DNA from: Kitasatospora sp. MMS16-BH015
GTDB taxonomy: Bacteria; Actinomycetota; Actinomycetes; Streptomycetales; Streptomycetaceae
NCBI RefSeq assembly: GCF_002943525.1
Contig: NZ_CP025394.1
Location: 4,526,001 to 4,590,000, forward strand
DNA: 64,000 nt
Direction: 5' to 3'
Position numbers and translations under genes: made by a program. Below, in pieces: positions 1 through 6,968 of this stretch. Positions within the stretch are counted from its first letter, which is position 1. The number at the start of each line of letters is the position of its first letter. The notes beneath the pieces are model-generated. The model saw nothing but the letters and a program-made list of their open reading frames with translations, was not told the DNA's origin and did no database searches.

Positions 1-51
1 GACCACATGGTCCCGGACGGCGACTTCGCGCCCGTGGGAACCGAGAGCTGA
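1..51 (+). CDS. C-terminal end of an unidentified gene (possible peptide precursor)
   Basis: The first 48 bases read without interruption into a TGA at 49-51 and give DHMVPDGDFAPVGTES. The reading frame is open to the left edge, so this is the end of a gene that begins outside the window. The next genes resemble peptide-modifying oxygenases, and a strong hairpin follows within 40 bases, so this could be the C-terminus of a ribosomal peptide precursor rich in Asp and Gly. That is inference only: sixteen residues cannot identify a family, and it could equally be the end of a larger protein. Confidence 0.4.
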   Translation, partial: DHMVPDGDFAPVGTES

Positions 52-90
52 TCTCGGATCTGAAGTGACGCCGTCTGGTTGACGGCTTGG

Positions 91-125
91 CGGGCCGACT
101 CGGCGTGAATAACCGAGTCGGCCCG
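91..125 (+). terminator. 13-bp perfect hairpin, terminator or attenuator
   Basis: Left arm 91-103 (CGGGCCGACTCGG) pairs perfectly with 113-125 across a 9-base loop. There is no clear U run. It sits between the gene ending at 51 and the HExxH gene at 175, so it could give the upstream gene more transcript than the downstream enzymes, an arrangement common in peptide-modification operons. Confidence 0.6.
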
Positions 126-174
126 CTCCCCTCCTGCTCCGCCATCTGCACGTTCCGTCCAAGGAGAGTTCACC

Positions 175-1101
175 GTGTCGACCACGATTGCCGCCCGCGT
201 TCCGTCCGGTTCCTTCTTCGACCTCACCCGCAGCGACCCGGAGTTGGCCCAGCTCCGGGAGGCGGGAGCCGAGTGGGCCCTCCCGTTCGCGCTGATGGGC
301 CGCATCCTGCGCTCGGGCACCCCCTACGCGGAGCACGCCCGCACCCTGCGCAGCGAGCAGCTAACGGTGGCCGGGGCGGCCTTCGCCTGGTTCGATGCCG
401 AGCTGCCCCGCGAGATCGCCGCCGACGTGAACCTGGCGAACTACCGGATCGTGGAGCACACCGACGAGCGTCGTGCTGCGCTGACAGCCGCGCTGGACCG
501 CCTGTCGCTGGTTCACCCTGAGGGCTTCGACCGCCTACGCGAGTTCGTTCGCGGCATGCTGTGGGTGGGCCTCAAGCCCGGTGTCCACGCCTCCTCGTTG
601 ACCAGTTCCAGCGACCCGGCACTTCCGTACGTCATCGTGTTCTCCGACAAGGCCCGGCACCACATCCCGCCGAACACCGTCAGCGCGGACCCGTCCCCCC
701 GCTTCCTTGCGGAGAACCTGTTGCATGAGGGAACGCACCAGTCGATCGCCCTCCACATCCACCAGCACCAGGTCTTCGCCGACGGGTACTCGTCCGAGAC
801 TTCCCCGAAGATCGAAATCGCGTGGCGGGCCGGTCAGGGTGTCACTCGAAACCAGGCATGGGAGATCGACCGCGCCTTTCACGCGACCTGCGTCTACAAC
901 CAGTTGTTGCGCTTCCGCCGGACCGAGCTGGACCGCGACGACCTGACCGCCAACGAGCGCGCGTGCTTCCAGAGCGCCTACGACGAGGGGTTGCCGGCCG
1001 TCCGCTACCTCATGCGCGAACTCGAACTCCTGGGGGAGCACTTCACCCCGCACGGGATGGACCTGCTGACCGGCCTGCGCCAGCAGATCGACCAGCTGTA
1101 G
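175..1101 (+). CDS. HExxH-motif putative peptide-modifying (aKG-HExxH-type beta-hydroxylase-like) protein
   Basis: 308 residues starting at GTG 175 after an AAGGAG ribosome site. Seen: a HExxH motif (H184, E185, H188) in LLHEGTHQS, then an IAWR segment at about 215 and a conserved-looking WEIDRAFHA at 229-237 that could supply a third metal ligand (H236). This arrangement matches the HEXXH domain family found in ribosomal-peptide gene clusters, some members of which are 2-oxoglutarate-dependent peptide beta-hydroxylases rather than proteases. It has no signal peptide, so it should act in the cytoplasm. It lies 36 bases before a second oxygenase-like gene on the same strand, and both are likely co-transcribed. 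The alternative is an ordinary zinc metalloprotease. The substrate is unknown. Confidence 0.65.
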   Translation: MSTTIAARVPSGSFFDLTRSDPELAQLREAGAEWALPFALMGRILRSGTPYAEHARTLRSEQLTVAGAAFAWFDAELPREIAADVNLANYRIVEHTDERRAALTAALDRLSLVHPEGFDRLREFVRGMLWVGLKPGVHASSLTSSSDPALPYVIVFSDKARHHIPPNTVSADPSPRFLAENLLHEGTHQSIALHIHQHQVFADGYSSETSPKIEIAWRAGQGVTRNQAWEIDRAFHATCVYNQLLRFRRTELDRDDLTANERACFQSAYDEGLPAVRYLMRELELLGEHFTPHGMDLLTGLRQQIDQL

Positions 1102-1137
1102 TGCCAGGCTGACCGCAACCGAACGAGGGAAGGCCCA

Positions 1138-2370
1138 GTGCTCCAGCACCTCATCACACAAGACGCCGACCTGCGCATGGTCCCCACCGACCGGGCCGAG
1201 CTGACCGCTGCGGTCCACCGGCTCCGCGAGGAGTTGTCCACCGACCCCGACCCCGACCGGACCCGGGTCCTGACCCGGTGGATCGGCATCGCCCAGATGA
1301 GCTTGGGGGACTACGGCGAGGCCCACACGTTCCTCCGCCGGTCGCTCGAACTGGCCATCAGCAGCGGGAACGTCCGGGCCGTCGTCGCCACCGAACTCAA
1401 CTTCGGCGACGCCCACCGCTATGCCGGCGACGTCGAGACTGCGGAGACGTTCTACCGCAGCGCCCTGGACACCGCACGGGGCAAGTGCCCGGAACTGCTC
1501 GACTTCGCGCTCCAGCACTTCGGCAAGCACCTCATGGAGCGCGGAGACCTCGCCGGTGCCCGCACTCATCTACAAGAGTCGCTGCGGCTGCGGATCGGCA
1601 AAGGGAACACCGAGCTGGTCGAGTCCACGCAAGCCGCACTCGACCGGGTGGACGCGCTGATCGGCAGCGCCTCCGCGTCAGCATCGGCTGTCGCGGCACC
1701 GGGCGAGTGGAGCCGTCGATGGACGGCGTGGCTCCAGTCCCGCACCACCGTGGGTGACCCGACCCGGTGGAACGACGGGTTCCCCGCCATCAGAGACGCG
1801 GTGCAGAGCCTCGCCATGTACCAACGGGTGCAGCCCCGCCACCTGTGGGACCAGCCATTCCCTGCCGAGCTGATCACCGCCATGGCGGCGGAAGCCGAGA
1901 AGGCCCTCACCGCCGACGGCTACCAGCACAACGGCAAGCGCAACGCGGCCGTCGGCAAGGCCGCGAACCACTTCGCCGCCCAAGTCGACCTCGCCGCGCT
2001 CGTGGCACAGTCCACCGGCCTGGATGTCGAGCAACCGCACACCGGCGTCTACATCGGTTACACGGAAGGGCAGTCCCTCGACTTCCACGTGGACGAGGCC
2101 GGATTCGGCGAGGCCAACTTGATCATCTGCCTCGCACGCACCCGCCCCACCGAAGCGGACAGGGCCAGTACCACCGTCTTCATCAGTGCCGCTGGCTACC
2201 TCGAATGCGATCTCGGGGCGGGCAGTGGTGTCGTCTTCGACGGGGCGCTAACGCCACACGGCCGGACGCCCCTGGGTGCAGGGGAGAGCATCACCCTCAT
2301 CAGCCTCGGATTCCGCGCGCGGGACCAGGCCAAGAGGGCTCTTGCAGACCTTCCCCTGGTTCCGGCGTAA
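1138..2370 (+). CDS. TPR-containing protein with C-terminal 2OG-Fe(II) oxygenase-like domain
   Basis: 410 residues from GTG 1138, preceded by GAGGGAAGG. Residues about 20-175 form helical TPR-like repeats (LGDYGEAHTFLRRSL, then AGDVETAETFYRSAL, then RGDLAGARTHLQESL), after which comes a small Ala/Ser linker. The C-terminal half (about 225-400) has the HxD...H signature of the double-stranded beta-helix Fe(II) oxygenases: H317 and D319 in DFHVDEAGF, H374 in LTPHGRTPL, with Arg 376 or 393 as a possible 2-oxoglutarate anchor. I infer a TPR module that recruits a protein or peptide substrate to an oxygenase. It forms an apparent operon with the HExxH gene just upstream. I know no named family for this fusion, so the function is unassigned. 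Confidence 0.6.
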   Translation: MLQHLITQDADLRMVPTDRAELTAAVHRLREELSTDPDPDRTRVLTRWIGIAQMSLGDYGEAHTFLRRSLELAISSGNVRAVVATELNFGDAHRYAGDVETAETFYRSALDTARGKCPELLDFALQHFGKHLMERGDLAGARTHLQESLRLRIGKGNTELVESTQAALDRVDALIGSASASASAVAAPGEWSRRWTAWLQSRTTVGDPTRWNDGFPAIRDAVQSLAMYQRVQPRHLWDQPFPAELITAMAAEAEKALTADGYQHNGKRNAAVGKAANHFAAQVDLAALVAQSTGLDVEQPHTGVYIGYTEGQSLDFHVDEAGFGEANLIICLARTRPTEADRASTTVFISAAGYLECDLGAGSGVVFDGALTPHGRTPLGAGESITLISLGFRARDQAKRALADLPLVPA

Positions 2371-2540
2371 CGACGCGTCCTGACCAGTCAATGTCCGACC
2401 GGGCGGCCCGGCCTCCCGTACCCGCTGCCCTCCCGCCACCTTCTTGCGGCACCCCACCGAATCTCTCCACGTACGCGAAGGGCGCTTCGGTAGCCGCAGC
2501 GGTGGCTAGGGCAGGGCCCACTGAGAGTGAAGTGAGCACG

Positions 2541-2860
2541 ATGCAAGAGCCCCCGGGTCCTGCGCAGGTGGCCTTTGAGGATCAGATTCGCGCTGCGGGC
2601 GCCCACGCTGCCGAGTGGCTGGCTCAGCAGGGCAGACGGCCGGAGACTACCGTCACGGCGGCCCGGACCCCTCAGTGGCAGCGTGACGCCCTCGCCGCGA
2701 TGGGGGACGCGATCCAGCGGGACGCACTCAAGTCCTGCCGGCATCTGACGCGCGCTCCCCAGCCGGTTGCCGTTCTGGCCGAAGCACCCTGGAGGAAAGG
2801 GGGCTTGCTGCCGTGTCTTCCGAGGAACGCCAACCCCCTGCCGGCGACTACGCAGAGTAG
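2541..2860 (+). pseudogene. Frame-disrupted small hypothetical protein of the element
   Basis: From ATG 2541 a good coding frame runs about 88 residues (MQEPPGPAQVAFEDQ..., with WQRDALAAMGDAIQRDALKSC and a CRHLT segment), typical of small Streptomyces mobile-element proteins. It loses coding character near the G5 run at 2799-2803. One frame over, a sensible tail (SSEERQPPAGDYAE) ends at a TAG at 2858-2860. One missing G in the run would explain both parts. Alternatively, the tail is an independent 15-codon ORF from GTG 2813, which has a GAGGAAAGGGGG upstream. No function can be given. Confidence 0.45.
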
Positions 2861-2969
2861 CTTTTACTTGCCGCTAGGGGATTTCCCCGCATTGCAAGTG
2901 GGTGCCCCATACGATGACGGCGCTGGTCTTCATGGCTTGATGCCCGGCGGAAACCGAGAGGACAGCACT

Positions 2970-3002
2970 GAGGCCCCCGGCAGTTGGGATGCCGGGGGCC
3001 TC
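2970..3002. terminator. 13-bp perfect hairpin, bidirectional terminator
   Basis: GAGGCCCCCGGCA at 2970-2982 pairs fully with 2990-3002 across a 7-base loop. It lies after the broken plus-strand gene ending near 2860 and 9 bases beyond the stop of the minus-strand small gene at 3011, so it can serve both directions. Confidence 0.75.
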
Positions 3003-3010
3003 GTCGTGGG

Positions 3011-3162
3011 CTACTTCAGCGCGGCGACGATGACGCCGGCCGCCGTGATGACGAGCCCTGCGAGGGGGATCGCGTTCTCACGGAGCCACGTGCGTGCCGT
3101 CGTGCCGCGCTGTCGTTGGCCTTGTCGTCCCATGGATCATCCATCCACTCGGTTCCAGGCAT
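3011..3162 (-). pseudogene. Small single-pass membrane protein, probably split by a frameshift
   Basis: The minus strand holds an ORF at 3133-3011 of 40 codons (MGRQGQRQRGTTARTW, then LRENAIPLAGLVITAAG and VIVAALK) with one convincing membrane helix. Starting further out, ATG 3162 gives MPGTEWMDDPWDDKANDSAARR, which has the acidic N-terminal look of small mobile-element membrane proteins. The two frames differ by one base, and they would join naturally around residues 22-24. I infer one original protein of about 50 residues that has lost a base. If only the inner start is used, the 40-residue product is intact. Neither start has a strong ribosome site. Confidence 0.4.
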
Positions 3163-3356
3163 GGCGCCTGACTGCGGGTGGAGTGGGTGGTGCCACTCGG
3201 CGACAGGGCGACGCTATCCGGTGATCGGCGTCTCGGTGGCCGATTCGCCGAGATTGCACGGTCTGCCCAGGGTCGCAGGGACGGGCAGTGGCGGGCTCGG
3301 GGACCATTCCGGTCGAGCGCCCCGATAGCTGCCGGGAGTAGGGGCGGGCGGGTTCG

Positions 3357-3415
3357 GTCAAGCCCGCTGTACGGGCCTGCAGCTGGCCATTGGTGGTGAG
3401 CGGTGCGGGCTTGAC
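3357..3415. repeat. 11-bp inverted repeat, 37-base spacer
   Basis: GTCAAGCCCGC at 3357-3367 is repeated in reverse complement at 3405-3415. The arms are perfect. It lies in a non-coding part of the element. A protein site or a structured origin is possible, and the role is unknown. Confidence 0.5.
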
Positions 3416-3622
3416 GGGTTCCGTTCGCCCCGGATCATCGAGCAGCGGGGAGCCCGGCCGAACGGCGCTCAGCCATCGGCCGTGACCGGTCCTCCGGGGC
3501 CGGCTGAACCTGTCCGGGCTCTTGCCGGTCCCGTGCTGCCTTCCAAATCGTTCATGCGCCGCCAGCGGGGCCGTCCATAGCGGGGCGCGAGACAGGAGCG
3601 GCGGGCGGCAACGCGGCGGCGC

Positions 3623-3645
3623 GCGGCCCGCCTCCGGCGGGCCGC
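3623..3645. terminator. 10-bp GC hairpin
   Basis: GCGGCCCGCC at 3623-3632 pairs with 3636-3645 across a 3-base loop, with no U run. It could end transcripts from either side. No flanking gene on the plus strand is recognisable. Confidence 0.4.
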
Positions 3646-3886
3646 CCTTGATCCAGTAATGAAACTCTGAACACCCCCCTCCGGCTCCGTGCTCTCCAGC
3701 CCGGCTGTGTCTCCACCAGCCGTCTCCCCCTGCTCGACCGCCAACCGGAGATCAGAGGGCTGATCAGCTTCCGCACCGCCCGATCGCTCCCGGCAGATCG
3801 CCCCGGCAGCGGACCCGTCACGCGGTGATGCTCCGGCCACCGCCATGCGCTGCTCCCGGGCTGCTCCGGAAGCCCGCACCGGTGCG

Positions 3887-4006
3887 CTAGTCGCCTCTCC
3901 GTCGCCGGTTGTAGCGCACTACTGCCCAGGCGATGAGTGCAACCGGCGCACCGATCACCAGGATCTCGATCAGGGGAACGATCGGGTCCCATCCAGTTCT
4001 TGTCAT
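3887..4006 (-). CDS. 39-residue single-pass membrane protein
   Basis: The ORF runs from ATG 4006 to TAG 3887-3889 and gives MTRTGWDPIVPLIE, then the helix ILVIGAPVALIAWAVV, then the basic tail RYNRRRRGD. The positive-inside tail places the C-terminus in the cytoplasm. An AGGA ribosome site lies 8 bases upstream. Conjugative elements of actinomycetes often carry such tiny membrane proteins near spd and tra genes. I infer a role in transfer or plasmid spread only from that context, since the sequence itself matches no family I can name. Confidence 0.5.
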   Translation of the reverse strand: MTRTGWDPIVPLIEILVIGAPVALIAWAVVRYNRRRRGD

Positions 4007-4325
4007 GCATTCATCCTGTCGCACGCCACGTACCGAGGGCAGGGAATCCAGAAAGCGGGGCTGGTTGGTCCGCTTACCACAAGATCGGCTCGCTACGTCG
4101 GGCCGTTGGCGGCGCAGAGTTGTCCTGCGGGCGGAGCCGTCTGGCGTCTACCAGTTTTCTCCGGCCGCACCAAACCTGAAAGTCGGGTGCACACTGCTCC
4201 CGCAACGCACCGCAAGGGCCGGAAACGGCCCCTGTGGCGCACGTCACAATCGAATTTTCCGTTCGCTATTTCCGAGGGCAACTCGGCTGCGGGGAAAGGA
4301 AATTCGCAAATCGGAGGAGTGTGGC
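4007..4325. other. Intergenic region upstream of the transfer operon
   Basis: No gene is visible in these 319 bases. The segment around 4240-4320 is noticeably richer in A/T than its neighbours (for example GAATTTTCCGTTCGCTATTTC near 4252), which suggests a promoter for the leader ORF at 4326 and the transfer genes after it. A divergent promoter for the small membrane gene ending at 3887 should also lie here. Confidence 0.4.
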
Positions 4326-4352
4326 ATGTCGAGACCTTTGCGGGGCTCATAG
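4326..4352 (+). CDS. 8-codon leader peptide with strong ribosome site
   Basis: ATG TCG AGA CCT TTG CGG GGC TCA TAG encodes MSRPLRGS. It follows an excellent CGGAGGAG at 4312-4319 with correct spacing. A perfect 10-bp hairpin lies about 105 bases downstream, and the first transfer-operon gene starts at 4698. The combination looks like a translated leader that could control read-through into the operon, though a chance mini-ORF cannot be excluded. Confidence 0.4.
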   Translation: MSRPLRGS

Positions 4353-4457
4353 CAGATACCCCGTGTACTGCTCAACGAACACCCTCGTCGGCAAGCTGTG
4401 GTCCGGGCCGCCGGTCCGGAGTGGCGGAGCAACGAAGGGAGTGTGCAGGTCAGCCGT

Positions 4458-4483
4458 CCGGCTGTGGGATGCGCCACAGCCGG
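4458..4483 (+). terminator. 10-bp perfect hairpin in leader region
   Basis: CCGGCTGTGG at 4458-4467 pairs exactly with 4474-4483, loop GATGCG. A T-rich stretch (TGGTTCGTCTCGCTCGTTC) begins at 4491, a few bases after it. It lies in the long untranslated leader between the 8-codon ORF and the gene at 4698, and could act as an attenuator. Confidence 0.5.
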
Positions 4484-4697
4484 AGCGGGCTGGTTCGTCT
4501 CGCTCGTTCTCGTCGTTTCTCGCCGCCGCTCGTCCGCTTCAACGCCTGCCGCAGGGGCGCCGGAATGCCCCTCGACAGGGCCCGTCGGAGTCGGTTTCTC
4601 TTGTCCCGCACAGCCCGCTCGCCGGGTGCTGCAAGAGCTGGGAGAAACGTTTCCCCGCTCGCCAATTCCCCCTCTTTTCCTGCCTCCTGGAGTTTTC

Positions 4698-5084
4698 ATG
4701 GCTCGCATTGTCATCCGTCCCGACCTGACCGACACCCTCCACATGGTTGCCACCCCGCCCGCCCCGAAGCTGGCGGACGCGGCAACCGGTCTGGTCGCCA
4801 CCGACCGCGAGAGCGGCGCACAGCTGTACACCGTCCAGCTGCTGGAGACCTACGACGGCACCGCACAGCTGATCAAGGTCACCGTCCCCGAGGGTGGCTT
4901 CGACACCTCGCTGACGGCGGGGGCTGTCGTTCGTCCGGTCGGCCTGCTCGCCACCCCGTGGGCGAACGTCTTCAACGGCCAGGTGCAGCACGGTGTTGCC
5001 TACCGCGCGGCCTCGCTGGCCTCCTCGTCGGCCACCGGCGTGAGCGCCGCGCCTGCTGACGCGCCGAAGGCGGCCAAGTCGTGA
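4698..5084 (+). CDS. Conserved-type small AICE protein upstream of TraB
   Basis: 128 residues from ATG 4698, preceded by CTCCTGGAG. The sequence begins MARIVIRPDLTDTLHMV and continues with beta-rich segments (GAQLYTVQLLETYDG, LIKVTVPEGGF) and an Ala/Lys tail. It has no membrane segment, so it is cytoplasmic. Small proteins that start this way commonly precede the FtsK-like transfer gene in Streptomyces integrative elements, in agreement with the TraB gene 130 bases downstream. The molecular role is unknown. A hairpin at 5101-5137 separates the two genes. Confidence 0.7.
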   Translation: MARIVIRPDLTDTLHMVATPPAPKLADAATGLVATDRESGAQLYTVQLLETYDGTAQLIKVTVPEGGFDTSLTAGAVVRPVGLLATPWANVFNGQVQHGVAYRAASLASSSATGVSAAPADAPKAAKS

Positions 5085-5100
5085 CCGGCAGAGCGGTCCT

Positions 5101-5137
5101 GGCCGGGCCGGTGGACCTGCCGTTCACCGGCCCGGCC
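5101..5137 (+). terminator. 13-bp perfect hairpin between small gene and TraB
   Basis: GGCCGGGCCGGTG at 5101-5113 pairs fully with 5125-5137 across an 11-base loop. It begins 16 bases after the stop of the gene at 4698-5084. It probably trims or attenuates transcription before the TraB gene. Confidence 0.65.
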
Positions 5138-5214
5138 GGGCCTCGGCCCTCGCCTTCACCTCCTCCGGGCCAGCGGGCCCGTTGGGGCATCAACTCCCTT
5201 CAAGGAAAGCTCTC

Positions 5215-6771
5215 TTGTCCAACACCCCCACCCCCTCCCCGTCTCCTTCCCCGGGGCCCAACCTGCTCCCGTCACTGGACCACATCGGCTTCCCGCCGGC
5301 AGCCTGGTACGCGCTCGGCGCCGCGCTCCTGGTCCTGCTGGCCTGGCTGCTGCTCATCACCGGCCGCTATCTCATAGCCGATCGCGACACCCGGGCCAGC
5401 ATCCGTCAGGCGTTCTGGATACGCCGCCGCTGGCCGCGTCTGGCGAAGGCCATCGGCCTGGTCACGACCGACCGGCACCCCAGCCTCGGGCAGACGCTCG
5501 TCATCGACGGCCAGCGCACGCCAGCACCGAAGATCCTCATCCCGTCGATCACCACGAAGTGCGACCGCTACGGCGTCCAGATCAAGGTGCGCACCGTGCC
5601 CGGCGTGGGCCTGGCGGAGTTCCAGAAGCACGCCGATCACCTGGCCGAAGCCTGGGGCTGTACCCGGGTCTCGGTCGCCGTCGACAGGCCCGGTCGCCTG
5701 CTCCTGCGCGCCGTGCGCACCGAGCCCCTCGCTCACAAGACCGCCGTGGTGCCGGACGGTTCGGCGCCGGCTGACCTGTCGGTGTGGGACCTGGGCTTGG
5801 ACGAGTACGCCATGCCCGCCGTACTGCACATGGCCGACGTGCCCGGCATGCTCGTCGGCGGCCTGCCCGGCAAGGGCAAGAGCGCACTGGTCAACGGCCT
5901 GATCTCCCAGCTCGCCCCCTCGGACGCGGTGCAGTTCGCCGTGGCCGACGGCAAGGTCTACAAGGCCCACGAAGGCGACTACGCCGACGTTGCCGACCGC
6001 CTGTTCGCCTTCGCCGGGGCCGACCTGGAAGAAGCCAACGCGCTGTTCAAGCGCCTGGTACAGCTGCGCCGCGACCGGGCCGAACAGGTCCGCTCGACAC
6101 TCGGCGTGAAGAACATGTGGCACGTCGGTCCCACCCCGGCGTGGCCGCTGGTCGTCCTGGTCATCGACGAAGCCCACACGTTCTTCCGGGACTTCCGGGG
6201 CAGCGACCCCGAGACCAAGCGCCTGGCCGCCCTCGCGCAGGAGAACGCCCGGCTCGTGGAGGAGCTGGTGAAGATGGGCCGCGCCACCGGCTTCCTGGTC
6301 GTCCTGATCACCCAGAAGCCCACCGGCGACGCCATCCCCACCGCGATCCGCGACGTGTGCCCCGTCTCCCTGTCCTTCGCCCAGCGCAGCACCGAAGCCG
6401 CGGTAGCCACCCTCGGCGAGAACATCCGCCAGTGGAAGGACATGGACCCCAGCACCATGCAGCACCCCGACTTCGTCGGCGTCGCCGTCATGGCCCGCGA
6501 GGGACGCGAAGGGTTCATCCGGGTGCGCATCCCCTACGTCAACGCCGACGACACCGCCCGCATCGCCCACACCACCGCCCGCCTGACGGCGGACCCCGCT
6601 GACCTGCTCACCCGGTCCGCCCCCAACACCCTTGCCCAGTCCACCACCGCCCGCGAAGAAGCCTCCCGATGCCGCACCGCACCCTCTGCCCCCACCCCGA
6701 CCGAGCCGCGAGCGCCCGTTCCGCCCGCTCCCGCCGGACCAGGAACCGCCCGCGCAACCCGGCACCGCTGA
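5215..6771 (+). CDS. FtsK/SpoIIIE-like conjugative DNA translocase (TraB/TraSA type)
   Basis: 518 residues from TTG 5215, preceded by AAGGAA. A Pro/Ser-rich N-terminus is followed by one membrane helix (about 29-51, AAWYALGAALLVLLAWLLLI). The ATPase domain has Walker A GGLPGKGKS (about 215-223) and Walker B LVVLVIDEAH (about 312-321), and then GRATGFLVVLITQKPT, which is typical of FtsK motors. The C-terminal ~60 residues are Pro/Ala-rich. Proteins of this family form a hexameric pore that moves double-stranded DNA between mycelial cells, and one such protein is usually sufficient for transfer. Only one membrane helix is obvious. An ATG start further upstream (5182) in the same frame lacks a ribosome site. 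Confidence 0.9.
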   Translation: MSNTPTPSPSPSPGPNLLPSLDHIGFPPAAWYALGAALLVLLAWLLLITGRYLIADRDTRASIRQAFWIRRRWPRLAKAIGLVTTDRHPSLGQTLVIDGQRTPAPKILIPSITTKCDRYGVQIKVRTVPGVGLAEFQKHADHLAEAWGCTRVSVAVDRPGRLLLRAVRTEPLAHKTAVVPDGSAPADLSVWDLGLDEYAMPAVLHMADVPGMLVGGLPGKGKSALVNGLISQLAPSDAVQFAVADGKVYKAHEGDYADVADRLFAFAGADLEEANALFKRLVQLRRDRAEQVRSTLGVKNMWHVGPTPAWPLVVLVIDEAHTFFRDFRGSDPETKRLAALAQENARLVEELVKMGRATGFLVVLITQKPTGDAIPTAIRDVCPVSLSFAQRSTEAAVATLGENIRQWKDMDPSTMQHPDFVGVAVMAREGREGFIRVRIPYVNADDTARIAHTTARLTADPADLLTRSAPNTLAQSTTAREEASRCRTAPSAPTPTEPRAPVPPAPAGPGTARATRHR

Positions 6772-6830
6772 TGACCCTGCGGAACGTGGTCAAGGGCCCC
6801 CGTCGCCGCCACTTGCGGCTGCCCCACTGA
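6771..6830 (+). CDS. 19-residue basic peptide overlapping the TraB stop
   Basis: The ATG at 6771 shares its A with the TraB TGA, giving the TGATG arrangement of translational coupling. The product, MTLRNVVKGPRRRHLRLPH, is strongly basic. There is no separate ribosome site. It may be a real coupled peptide or chance. Nothing about its function can be read from the sequence. Confidence 0.2.
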   Translation: MTLRNVVKGPRRRHLRLPH

Positions 6831-6877
6831 CCACCCGGGCCGCCACGGCCTGACCCTCGCCCCTCTTCCAACTGCCT

Positions 6878-6917
6878 CGCGCCGACCGCGAGCACCACAC
6901 ACCTCGTGGTCGGCGCG
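6878..6917 (+). terminator. 15-bp hairpin with one mismatch between TraB and RepSA genes
   Basis: CGCGCCGACCGCGAG at 6878-6892 pairs with 6903-6917 with one mismatch and a 10-base loop. It lies in the 138-base gap before the replication gene at 6969. Confidence 0.65.
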
Positions 6918-6968
6918 ACGGCACCCCCATGCCTCAACGGCCCTCAACTGCCCGGAAGGACAGCCCAG

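Larger units (their letters stand above)
3163..3886. other. Gene-poor stretch of the element
   Basis: No reading frame here looks coding: the open frames are Pro/Arg/Gly-rich and overlap each other on both strands. It contains an 11-bp inverted repeat at 3357-3415 and a GC-rich hairpin at 3623-3645. In elements of this type such a stretch may carry replication or transfer sites, but nothing in the sequence proves it. Confidence 0.5.

Noticed and set aside
1767..3224. 485-codon plus-strand frame spanning the 2OG-type gene and beyond
   Set aside because: It overlaps the real gene out of frame and then reads through a terminator. Only the part after ATG 2541 is coding-like.
3845..5059. 404-codon plus-strand frame before the transfer operon
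   Set aside because: Arg/Ser/Pro-rich shadow. The real gene at 4698 is in another frame with a ribosome site.
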